Part shown: piece after piece, positions 57,472 through 64,000 of the stretch
Numbering within the stretch: the stretch's first letter is position 1
Layout of the letters: every line of letters starts with the position of its first letter
NCBI GenBank assembly: GCA_041875495.1
Contig: CP112982.1
Coordinates: 3,224,001 to 3,288,000 of the forward strand
Length of the DNA stretch: 64,000 nucleotides
DNA from: Halomonas sp. CH40
Lineage (GTDB): Bacteria > Pseudomonadota > Gammaproteobacteria > Pseudomonadales > Halomonadaceae
Reading direction: 5' to 3'
The notes under the pieces: generated by a model
What the model was told of the DNA's origin: nothing
Database searches by the model: none
What the model saw: the letters and a program-made list of their open reading frames with translations, nothing else
Made by a program: the position numbers and the translations under genes

Positions 57472-57783
57472 GTCGTGTACCTCATGCAAATTGGTGAAAT
57501 CGTTAACCTCGGGGAATTCCAACCCTGGGGCACGGTTGGGCAGCAGCACGCGATAGAACCAGATAATAATTGCCCGACGTAAACTGGATTGCTCGGGGCC
57601 GCTTAACCACTCTGCCAGATGCCCCATGGCGTCTGACACGTCTTTTTCGTCACGGTGTTTTTCAATGCGAAACACCGCCGCTACGATATTGCGCATTTCG
57701 TCCGACCAGCCCGGCGCATCGACAATCGCCCCTTCGTCCAGCAGCAAATAGCGCAGATTGGGCCGGTAGTCCTCCCTGGCCAT
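57241..57783 (-). CDS. Internally deleted Transposase_31-type Rpn gene, tail beta
   Basis: 180 residues from ATG 57783. The start region is that of the full genes (MAR after AGGAG), but codon 3 is joined in frame to EDYRPNLRYLLLDEG, removing about 145 codons with the Asp and ExQ catalytic motifs. The rest continues to tail beta. The precise in-frame fusion keeps promoter, start, and C-terminal part, so a catalytically dead protein could be made. An internal RpnS-like start is also present (57471). Confidence 0.75.
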   Translation of the reverse strand: MAREDYRPNLRYLLLDEGAIVDAPGWSDEMRNIVAAVFRIEKHRDEKDVSDAMGHLAEWLSGPEQSSLRRAIIIWFYRVLLPNRAPGLEFPEVNDFTNLHEVHDMLAERIKKWPEQWEAKGEARGEVKGEAKLLKLQITSKYGECPDWAQNKLNAANAEQLEAWGKRIFRAETLEELLSC

Positions 57784-57835
57784 GGGTACTCCTATCTCAA
57801 TATCCAAACTTTAGCATAAATGAATATTTTGAGTG

Positions 57836-57878
57836 AGGCGAGCAACAGCGTAAGCATACCAAGGAGATGTTGGGTTGA
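57836..57878 (+). pseudogene. 3' remnant of the 63-aa gene
   Basis: GGCGAGCAACAGCGTAAGCA then ACCAAGGAGATGTTGGGT and TGA; matches the last codons of the 63-aa family. Same position upstream of an Rpn start as at 48067 and 54376. Confidence 0.7.
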
Positions 57879-57889
57879 AGTCGCGGGCA

Positions 57890-57941
57890 CTGGCGGGAAA
57901 GGTCAAAATGGATTCCCGATAACCCCACTCGGGAATGACGG
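57890..57941. repeat. Solo REP-like palindrome
   Basis: GGCGGGAAAGGTCAAAATGG lead then ATTCCCGATAACCCCACTCG and GGAATGACGG. With copy 4 at 57025 it brackets the deleted Rpn gene. Confidence 0.8.
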
Positions 57942-57989
57942 TGTGGGGTAATGTCGGAAATGATGGTGCTGTAGTTAAGGGAGCGTGAT

Positions 57990-58074
57990 GATATGCTCGC
58001 CCGCGAGAACTCAGGCCACCACTATAATGTCGAGATATCGGTACGCCGTTATGATGCTTGGCACAACTGCGGTG
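57990..58074 (+). pseudogene. 85-bp fragment of the PDDEXK_2 Rpn gene
   Basis: ATATGCTCGCCCGCGAGAAC through TATGATGCTTGGCACAA matches 56281-56363 with few changes, covering the catalytic Asp-ExQ region only. Marks the right edge of the repeat region. Confidence 0.8.
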
Positions 58075-58120
58075 GCGTTCTGATCTCTAATTTCGCGCTA
58101 TCTGTCTGAAGGCAGCCTTG

Positions 58121-58426
58121 TCAGGCGCAGTCTGCGGCACCTTCACCAAACATGTCGAACATTAGTTCACGGCCCATGGAAGTGAGCACAAAGCGGCCGT
58201 ATTCATTATAAATGGCGGCTTCGCTGTTGATCAGCACTTTCTGGCAGGTAGCCCATTCAGGCGCCTGCTTGCTGATAGCGGCCAGGTCTCGGCGCTCAAT
58301 GCCGCGATGGGGCAGGGTAATACTTTCGAGTACGTGACCGTGGTGGTAAAGCAGTTCAGCCGCTGTCGCAAGGCACTGACGCAGGCTGCGTTGCAGATGC
58401 GCGGCGGTTGATGTGTTGGGAGTCAT
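58121..58426 (-). CDS. Unknown protein, 101 aa
   Basis: 101 residues from ATG 58426 (AGGAG five nt upstream). Helical N-terminal half (RSLRQCLATAAELLYHHGHV) and a C-terminal half with INSEAAIYNEYGRFVLTSMG and ELMFDMFGEG. No signal, membrane segment or recognised family. Its promoter region carries the direct repeat CCAAGGTC (58498 and 58515), a possible operator. Confidence 0.6.
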   Translation of the reverse strand: MTPNTSTAAHLQRSLRQCLATAAELLYHHGHVLESITLPHRGIERRDLAAISKQAPEWATCQKVLINSEAAIYNEYGRFVLTSMGRELMFDMFGEGAADCA

Positions 58427-58821
58427 AAAAGGTCTCCTGCAAGAAGCCCAAAAAAGGGGCTTGTTGCAGCGCATTATAAAGCATCGCGAAGCTAATACCA
58501 AGGTCGAATAAAGACCAAGGTCTAAATGGCTTTGTATGTCTGCTCTATATTTCATTTCCCTGAATTCAACATAAAAACCCGTGGAATAGACACGTAAATG
58601 CTGTTCGACCCTCGTATTCTTTAAAAATGGGGATGTAAAAAATCAGCGCCAAGAGTAATGTTGTTACTGCAGGCGTCGTAAATCATTAGCTGGAATGAGC
58701 CATAGGTTGAAACAGCTTGCCCCCTGAAAAGCGCTTCTGTGGCCAGTATCCTGAATACATCAGCTGATAGATTGCGTTGATACAAAACCATCACACGTTC
58801 AATAATAATGAGGTTTACAAG
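58427..58821. other. Divergent promoter region before nhaC-type gene
   Basis: About 395 bp. Contains the CCAAGGTC direct repeat near 58498-58523 and otherwise no gene. A GAGG Shine-Dalgarno (58806-58812) precedes the antiporter ATG. Confidence 0.5.
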
Positions 58822-60357
58822 ATGGAAGAGAAACCAGAAAAGGTTCGTCAAAAACCCGGTCTCGGGCTTGCCCTGACGCCTGTCATACTGACGCTGATCG
58901 CTATCGGCACCCAGATTTTCTATTTTGGCGACTTCACTCCGCATATCCCATTGGCTATCGGCCTGGCCATCACTTCTGTGGTAGGTATCAAGCTTGGCTT
59001 CCGCTGGAAGCGGATTGAAGATGGCGCCTTCCACGTTATCAACGTCTCGTTACCGTCGGTATCGGTGTTGATTCTGGTCGGCATGATCATTGGTGTCTGG
59101 ATCGCCAGTGGTACCGTTCCCAGCCTGATCTATTATGGCCTCTTGATGCTGTCACCGGCCTTCTTCCTGGCCGCCGCCATGCTGATCTGTTCGGTCGTAT
59201 CGGTGTCTCTGGGTACCTCTTGGGGTACAGTCGGTACTGTCGGCCTGGCGCTGGTGGGTATTGGTGCTGGCTTTGATATCCCGATCTACTGGACAGCCGG
59301 TGCAGTGGTTTCCGGTGCTTTCTTCGGCGACAAGATCTCCCCGCTCTCCGACACCACCAACCTGGCATCAGCCGTCACCGGTAATGACGTCTTCTCGCAT
59401 ATCAAGAACATGATGCCAACCACCATTCCAGCCATGCTGATTGCACTGGTGATCTATCTGGTGGTGGGCTTCACCATGATCGATGATCAGGCCGCTTCTT
59501 TTGATCGTATTGAAGCAATCACCATGTCGTTGAACGAAAACTTCACGATCTCGCCCTGGCTACTGTTGCCGGCATTGCTGGTTATCATTCTGGCGGTCAT
59601 GAAAATGCCGCCGATTCCTTCCCTGTTTGCCGGTGTGCTTGCCGGTGCATTTACCGCAATGGTGACGCAGGGCGTTGGCTTGCACGATATTGTGACCTAT
59701 GCCAACTACGGTTACTCGATTGAAACCGGCGTTGACGAGATGGATAGCCTGCTCAACCGCGGGGGTATCCAATCAATGATGTGGACCATTTCCCTGATCC
59801 TGATTGCACTGGGTTTTGGCGGCGCGCTGGAAAAAACCGGCTGCCTGGAAACCATTATCAAGGCGATCATGGCTAAGGTGCGTTCCTTCAAAGGCGTCCA
59901 GACATCGGCGATTGCCACTTCTTTCGCGACCAACCTGGTCGCAGGCGACCCCTACCTCTCTGTTGCGCTGCCGGGCCGTATGTATGCACCGACCTACCGT
60001 GGTCTGGGCTACTCGACCCTGAACCTGTCGCGTGGTATCGAGGAAGGCGGAACCCTGATGTCGCCGCTGATTCCCTGGAACGCGGGCGGTGCCTTCGTTA
60101 TCAGTGTGTTGGGTCTGGGGATTGGTGAAGGCAACGTCGAAAACCTGCTATACATTCCATTGGCCTTTGCCTGCTGGTTGTCGCCGCTGATTGGTATCTT
60201 CTACGCTCAGACGGGGCTGTTCTCGCCCAAGGCGACGGATGAAGAACGCACGAAATGGAAAGAGCAAGACGAGCATGTTGCTTCTTCTGATGCCTTAGGC
60301 GCTGCTGCCGATGCGGCTGTGAGCAATGCAACATCAGCATCTGGTTCAAACGCTTAG
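58822..60357 (+). CDS. nhaC: Na+/H+ antiporter, NhaC type
   Basis: 511 residues from ATG 58822 (GAGG upstream). About 11-12 membrane helices after a 13-residue cytoplasmic start. LGTSWGTVGTVGLALVGIGA, GAFFGDKISPLSDTTNLASA and TNLVAGDPYLSVALPGRMY are the conserved NhaC segments; the C-terminus is a polar Ala/Ser-rich tail. Substrate may be Na+/H+ or, as in some NhaC-family members, an organic acid exchange. Followed by a strong terminator, and next to amino-acid and sarcosine catabolic genes. Confidence 0.9.
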   Translation: MEEKPEKVRQKPGLGLALTPVILTLIAIGTQIFYFGDFTPHIPLAIGLAITSVVGIKLGFRWKRIEDGAFHVINVSLPSVSVLILVGMIIGVWIASGTVPSLIYYGLLMLSPAFFLAAAMLICSVVSVSLGTSWGTVGTVGLALVGIGAGFDIPIYWTAGAVVSGAFFGDKISPLSDTTNLASAVTGNDVFSHIKNMMPTTIPAMLIALVIYLVVGFTMIDDQAASFDRIEAITMSLNENFTISPWLLLPALLVIILAVMKMPPIPSLFAGVLAGAFTAMVTQGVGLHDIVTYANYGYSIETGVDEMDSLLNRGGIQSMMWTISLILIALGFGGALEKTGCLETIIKAIMAKVRSFKGVQTSAIATSFATNLVAGDPYLSVALPGRMYAPTYRGLGYSTLNLSRGIEEGGTLMSPLIPWNAGGAFVISVLGLGIGEGNVENLLYIPLAFACWLSPLIGIFYAQTGLFSPKATDEERTKWKEQDEHVASSDALGAAADAAVSNATSASGSNA

Positions 60358-60401
60358 AGACGGCTGATAGCCAACACCTGAAACAGCGTTAGACTGGATC
60401 G

Positions 60402-60441
60402 CGAACACCCCGCCCTTTTAGCAGGCGGGGTGTTCGTTTTT
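60402..60441 (+). terminator. Rho-independent terminator after nhaC-type gene
   Basis: GAACACCCCGCC loop GGCGGGGTGTTC followed by GTTTTTG; perfect 12-bp stem. Confidence 0.9.
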
Positions 60442-60482
60442 GAGATCAACGTTTTTAGATCAATAACGGTGGGAGAGACGTC

Positions 60483-61730
60483 ATGAGTCTGAGCCGTCCA
60501 ACGGTTGTCATTGGGGGTGGAATTGTTGGCATATGCTGTGCCCTTTATCTGCAAAAAGACGGCCATGCCGTGACCCTGATAGAGCCTGCCAAGCCAGGTG
60601 ATAGCACGGCCAAGTGGAGCTGCGGGCAGATTGCGGTCAGTGAAATTATTCCCCAGTCCAAGCCGGATATCATCAAGAAAGTGCCCGGTTGGTTGCTCGA
60701 CCAGAAAGGTCCTCTGGCCCTGCGGCCCGCTGCGTTGCCGGGCTTGCTGCCCTGGATGCTGCGTTTTGTCACCCATGCCCGCCCGTCCAGAATCAACACC
60801 ATTGCCCATGAGTTGGCCAGCCTGACAAGCCGCGCCTTTCAGGATTACGCCCCGCTGCTGGAAAACTGCCGCCGCGATGACCTGATTGGCCAGCATCCGA
60901 CCCTGGAGCTTTTTGATACCGCCGCCGGGCTGGCCCATGAGCAGACGTACGTTGAGCTACGCCGCTCGCTGGGGTTTGCCTCCGAGGTGCTCAATGCCGA
61001 GCAGATTGCCGAAAAAGAACCGGCGCTGGCCGGGCGCTTTTCACACGGCTTGCTGCTGGAAGACTGGCGCACCGTGTGTGATACCGAAACCTTTATTGTC
61101 GAGCTGGCCAACAGCTTTGTTGAGCAGGGCGGAACGCTTGTAAAGGGCAGTGTCTCGATGATCAACACCCAGGGCAGCCGCGCAGTGGGCGTGATCCTGG
61201 AAAACGGTGACCAGCATCCCGCGGAACAGGTTGTGGTGGCCGCCGGAAATGGCAGCAAGGCATTTTTTGACACTCTGGGCGTCAAGGTGCCGCTGATCAA
61301 GGTGGGCGGGTATCAGGTGGTACTACCCACGCCGGATGTGGAACTGACCCATGCCAGCTTTTATGCCGATGGCGGCTTCGGCATCATTCCTATGGAGCGT
61401 GGCCTGCAGATTGGCGGCACGATAGAATTTGCCAGTGAACACGCTGAGCCCAATTTCAAGCGCGCCGAGATGATACTTGAAAAAGCCAAGGGCATATTGC
61501 CTGGGCTCAACACCGATGGAATGGAGTTTGGCGCCGGTTGGCGGCCTTTTCTGCCGGATACCAAGCCGGTGATTGACCGTTCCCCCGCTCTTGAAAACGT
61601 GGCGATGGCCTTTGGCCACGGCCAGTTAGGCTTGACGGTGGGGGCAACCACCGGGAAGCTGGTGGCTGACCTGCTGGCGGGCAAGGCTACGGATGTTGAC
61701 CTGACCCCGTTCAAGGCATCGCGTTTTTAG
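60483..61730 (+). CDS. DadA-like FAD-dependent amino acid oxidoreductase
   Basis: 415 residues. N-terminal FAD motif TVVIGGGIVGICCALYLQKD with LIEPAKPGDSTAKWSCGQIA; middle QVVVAAGNGSKAFFDTLGVK; C-terminal GAGWRPFLPDTKPVIDRSP and GHGQLGLTVGATTGKLVADL, as in D-amino acid dehydrogenases and related DAO-family enzymes. Oxidises an amino or N-methylated acid; substrate open (D-amino acid, hydroxyproline epimer or sarcosine-like). It precedes the GlxA-family regulator by 33 nt and may be its cotranscribed partner. Confidence 0.85.
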   Translation: MSLSRPTVVIGGGIVGICCALYLQKDGHAVTLIEPAKPGDSTAKWSCGQIAVSEIIPQSKPDIIKKVPGWLLDQKGPLALRPAALPGLLPWMLRFVTHARPSRINTIAHELASLTSRAFQDYAPLLENCRRDDLIGQHPTLELFDTAAGLAHEQTYVELRRSLGFASEVLNAEQIAEKEPALAGRFSHGLLLEDWRTVCDTETFIVELANSFVEQGGTLVKGSVSMINTQGSRAVGVILENGDQHPAEQVVVAAGNGSKAFFDTLGVKVPLIKVGGYQVVLPTPDVELTHASFYADGGFGIIPMERGLQIGGTIEFASEHAEPNFKRAEMILEKAKGILPGLNTDGMEFGAGWRPFLPDTKPVIDRSPALENVAMAFGHGQLGLTVGATTGKLVADLLAGKATDVDLTPFKASRF

Positions 61731-61763
61731 CGTTTTCAGGAGTGAGCCAAACATGGTGATTCA

Positions 61764-62804
61764 ATGAGCGTAGCGGCGAATAATGCACCTTCCCTTTCGG
61801 TAGGTATCGTGTTGCTGCATCGTTTTACTCTCTTGCCGTTTGCGGCCTTTGTGGATTGCCTGCGCCTGGCGGCCGATGAAGGTGATCGCAGCCGCCCGCT
61901 GCGCGCTCAATGGGTATTTATGACGCCCCACGGCGAACCGGTAGCCTCCAGCTGCGGCGCGGTGATTTCGGCGTGTCAGCCGTTTCAGCCGCCTTCCCGT
62001 TTTGATTACCTGGTGGTGATTGGTGGCGTGCAGGAAGACAAAACCGCCCTTGAAGCGGCGACCAGCGCCTACCTGCGTGAAGTCGATCATGCAGGCATTC
62101 CGCTGGTGGGGCTATGTACCGGCGTGTTTGCGCTGATTCAGGCCGGGCTGATGAAAGGGCGACGCTGCTGCGTCAGCTGGTATCACTATCATGAAATGGC
62201 CAAACGCTTTCCCACCGCTGAGCCAGTGGCGGATCGGCTGTTCATTGATGACGGTGATCGTATCACCTGCGCCGGTGGGGCCGCCGCCGCCGACCTGGCA
62301 GCGTTTCTGATCGAGCGGCATATCGGCAAGGCCTGGGCGATGAAAAGCCTGCATATCATGCTGCTGGATGAAGCCCGGCAGGGCGCGTCGCCTCAGCCCC
62401 AGCCGGTGGTATTTGGGCGGGTGGAAGACCGCATCGTCAGGCGCGCCATCCTGGTGCTTGAGCAGCATCTTGGCCAGGTGATCAGCATGGATGCCCTGGC
62501 CGAGCGGGTAGGTACCTCGCGGCGCAATCTGGAACGCCGTTTCAAGGCGACGCTGGACGTCAGCCCTCAGCAGTTCGCCCGTGAGCTGCGCCTGCGTTAC
62601 GGCCTGTGGTTGTTGAATTATACCGGCAAGAGCGTCACTGATATTGGCGCCCGCTGTGGGTTTGCCGATACCGCACACTTTTCGCGCCAGTTTCGCGCCT
62701 GTTTTGGCGCTTCCCCTTCAGAGCTGCGCAAAAACGCAACGCTGCCCAATGGCCATCAGGTCGACCCTTTCTTTCTGCATGTTGACGGCCAGCCAGCGCT
62801 TTAG
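61764..62804 (+). CDS. GlxA-family AraC-type transcriptional activator (GbdR-like)
   Basis: 346 residues. N-terminal DJ-1/PfpI-like domain (about 10-195: VGIVLLHRFTLLPFAAFVDC, PLVGLCTGVFALIQAGLM with the elbow Cys, CAGGAAAADLAAFLIERHIG) joined to an AraC HTH pair (about 225-330: LAERVGTSRRNLERRFKATL, ARCGFADTAHFSRQFRACFG). This is the architecture of GbdR/ArgR-type activators of betaine and amino-acid catabolism. The sarcosine oxidase gene just downstream supports a GbdR-like role responding to betaine or dimethylglycine; that is context inference. Confidence 0.85.
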   Translation: MSVAANNAPSLSVGIVLLHRFTLLPFAAFVDCLRLAADEGDRSRPLRAQWVFMTPHGEPVASSCGAVISACQPFQPPSRFDYLVVIGGVQEDKTALEAATSAYLREVDHAGIPLVGLCTGVFALIQAGLMKGRRCCVSWYHYHEMAKRFPTAEPVADRLFIDDGDRITCAGGAAAADLAAFLIERHIGKAWAMKSLHIMLLDEARQGASPQPQPVVFGRVEDRIVRRAILVLEQHLGQVISMDALAERVGTSRRNLERRFKATLDVSPQQFARELRLRYGLWLLNYTGKSVTDIGARCGFADTAHFSRQFRACFGASPSELRKNATLPNGHQVDPFFLHVDGQPAL

Positions 62805-63015
62805 CGGTGGCTTGCGGCTGGGAGCTGTTTTGCTCCAGGGTCGTTAATATTTGAAATGTTCATGCGTTTTGTCGCATTCGTTCAATTCGTGGCGCGCGTA
62901 ATCGCCTTTAATCAAATACTACAGAAATCCCTATTACTCACCAACAATAATGACGTAGGGCTGTCGGGGTGGCGTACACCGCCCGCAGAAAGCCTGACGC
63001 ATTCAGGAGCCTTCC

Positions 63016-64000
63016 ATGCAACGCTATTCTGGCTTCGGGCTGGTCAAGCATGCGCTCAGCCATCACGAAAACTGGCAGCGCCAGTGGCGCAACCCTACTC
63101 CCAAACCGGCCTACGACGTCATTATTGTCGGCGGCGGCGGCCATGGGCTAGCCACTGCCTACTATCTGGCCAAGGAATTCGGTATCACCAATGTCGCGGT
63201 GATCGAGAAAGGCTGGTTGGGCGGCGGCAATACTGCGCGCAACACCACCATCGTGCGTTCCAACTACCTGTGGGACGAATCGGCCTTCCTTTATGAACAT
63301 GCCATGAAGCTCTGGGAAGGGCTGTCCCAGGATTTGAACTATAACGTCATGTTCTCCCAGCGCGGGGTCATGAACCTGGGACATACCCTGCAGGATATGC
63401 GCGACATTCAGCGCCGGGTCAACGCCAACCGCCTCAACGGCATCGACAGTGAAGTGCTCGATACCGCCGGGGTGCAGAAAATCGTCCCCATCATGGATTG
63501 CTCCAAGAATGCCCGTTACCCGGTGCTGGGGGCCTCCTGGCAGCCGCGTGCCGGGGTGGCCCGCCATGATGCCGTGGCCTGGGGCTATGCTCGGGGCGCC
63601 GACGCGCTAGGCGTAGACATCCTGCAGCAGACAGAAGTCATCGGCTTCAAGATCCGTGACGGCCAGATCTACGGCGTGCACACCAACCGCGGCGATATCG
63701 AAGCCAAGACGGTGGGCTGCGTAGCGGCCGGCAACTCCGGGGTGCTGGCAGGAATGGCGGGCTTCAGACTGCCGCTGGAATCCCATCCGCTGCAGGCGCT
63801 GGTCTCCGAGCCGATCAAGCCGGTGCTGGATACCGTGGTCATGTCCAACCATGTGCACGGCTATGTCAGCCAGTCGGACAAGGGCGATCTGGTCATCGGT
63901 GCCGGTATCGACGGCTACAACGGCTACGGCCAGCGCGGTAGCTACCCGACGGTGGAGCACACCCTGCAAGCCATTGTGGAAATGTTCCCGATCTTCTCGC
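63016..64000 (+). CDS. soxB: Sarcosine oxidase beta subunit (runs off window)
   Basis: About 328 residues visible from ATG 63016 (CAGGAG upstream). Start [20 protein letters not shown] is characteristic of SoxB; the FAD motif is [20 protein letters not shown], followed by [20 protein letters not shown] and [20 protein letters not shown]. The beta subunit binds FAD (and FMN) and demethylates sarcosine to glycine together with the alpha, gamma and delta subunits, expected downstream as soxDAG. Part of glycine-betaine breakdown, fitting the upstream GlxA-type activator. Confidence 0.93.
   Translation, partial: MQRYSGFGLVKHALSHHENWQRQWRNPTPKPAYDVIIVGGGGHGLATAYYLAKEFGITNVAVIEKGWLGGGNTARNTTIVRSNYLWDESAFLYEHAMKLWEGLSQDLNYNVMFSQRGVMNLGHTLQDMRDIQRRVNANRLNGIDSEVLDTAGVQKIVPIMDCSKNARYPVLGASWQPRAGVARHDAVAWGYARGADALGVDILQQTEVIGFKIRDGQIYGVHTNRGDIEAKTVGCVAAGNSGVLAGMAGFRLPLESHPLQALVSEPIKPVLDTVVMSNHVHGYVSQSDKGDLVIGAGIDGYNGYGQRGSYPTVEHTLQAIVEMFPIFS

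Noticed and set aside
46432..57941. CRISPR array from the regularly recurring repeats
   Set aside because: Repeats are kilobases apart, palindromic and linked to genes; spacers are not uniform and no cas genes are present.
46540..58074. Classical insertion sequence with transposase
   Set aside because: No DDE or HUH transposase; Rpn genes were once called transposases but no target-site duplications or consistent terminal inverted repeats around them could be shown.
58621..59034. 137-codon minus-strand open frame over the NhaC start
   Set aside because: Lies mostly inside the antiporter gene; composition does not look like a protein.

Overview
The window looks like a chromosomal segment of a halophilic gammaproteobacterium, most plausibly Halomonas or a close relative. 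This rests on inference: moderate-to-high GC core genes, two Na+/H+ antiporters (NhaD and NhaC types), a betaine/sarcosine-type catabolic end (GlxA-family activator followed by sarcosine oxidase beta), polar-flagellum-type duplicated fliD/fliC genes with sigma-28 promoters, and a dense set of c-di-GMP and PAS sensor genes. No rRNA, tRNA or CRISPR array was seen.

Layout. 1-1547 (-): a PotD-like binding protein followed by the start of a membrane sensor. 1754-9497 (+): a signalling block with a decayed histidine kinase, an Rcp1-like receiver, a receiver-PAS-GGDEF cyclase, two membrane PAS kinases, a second Rcp1-like receiver and a PAS-PAS kinase, mostly with overlapping or abutting ends. 9546-11894 (-): a metallopeptidase plus ATP-grasp pair. 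12649-16250 (-): phnD-phnC-phnE-phnE with a three-repeat Pho box upstream. 17166-18896 (+): a membrane diguanylate cyclase. 18844-23216 (-): a five-gene operon with four 4-nt overlaps (homocysteine methyltransferase family, GtrA, sulfotransferase, glycosyltransferase, deacetylase). 23354-24961 (+): a gamma-glutamyltransferase. 24977-28971 (-): a FAN1-like VRR-NUC nuclease plus Fe-S helicase pair. 29075-31511 (+): pxpABC (5-oxoprolinase).

31512-34155 is a first accessory patch (palindromes, an Rpn-type nuclease gene, a chemoreceptor remnant). 34156-37583 holds an EAL phosphodiesterase, aroQ plus a thioesterase, and nhaD. 38087-46416 is the flagellar filament locus: two fliD, a divergent ZipA-like pair, two flagellin genes, four sigma-28 promoters with exact 15-nt spacers, and a small 63-aa gene behind the second flagellin.

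46432-58120 is an unusual accessory region built from repeated modules: Rpn-family PD-(D/E)XK nuclease genes (Transposase_31/YhgA-like and two other types), orphan copies of their C-terminal parts, copies of the 63-aa gene, a copied flagellin terminator, about 105-bp REPIN-like palindromic repeats, three toxin-antitoxin-like pairs and a radC stump. Every Rpn gene carries an in-frame internal ATG with a good Shine-Dalgarno sequence before its C-terminal part. Four of the five truncated copies or orphan cassettes still keep that short frame and its ribosome-binding site; the fifth is broken. This fits, and extends, the published idea that Rpn toxins encode an intragenic antitoxin. Together with C-terminal tails swapped between subfamilies and stored as downstream orphan cassettes, it is the most interesting system here.

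58121-64000 (mostly +): a small unknown gene, an NhaC antiporter, a DadA-like amino-acid oxidoreductase, a GlxA-family (GbdR-like) activator and the start of soxB, which runs off the window.
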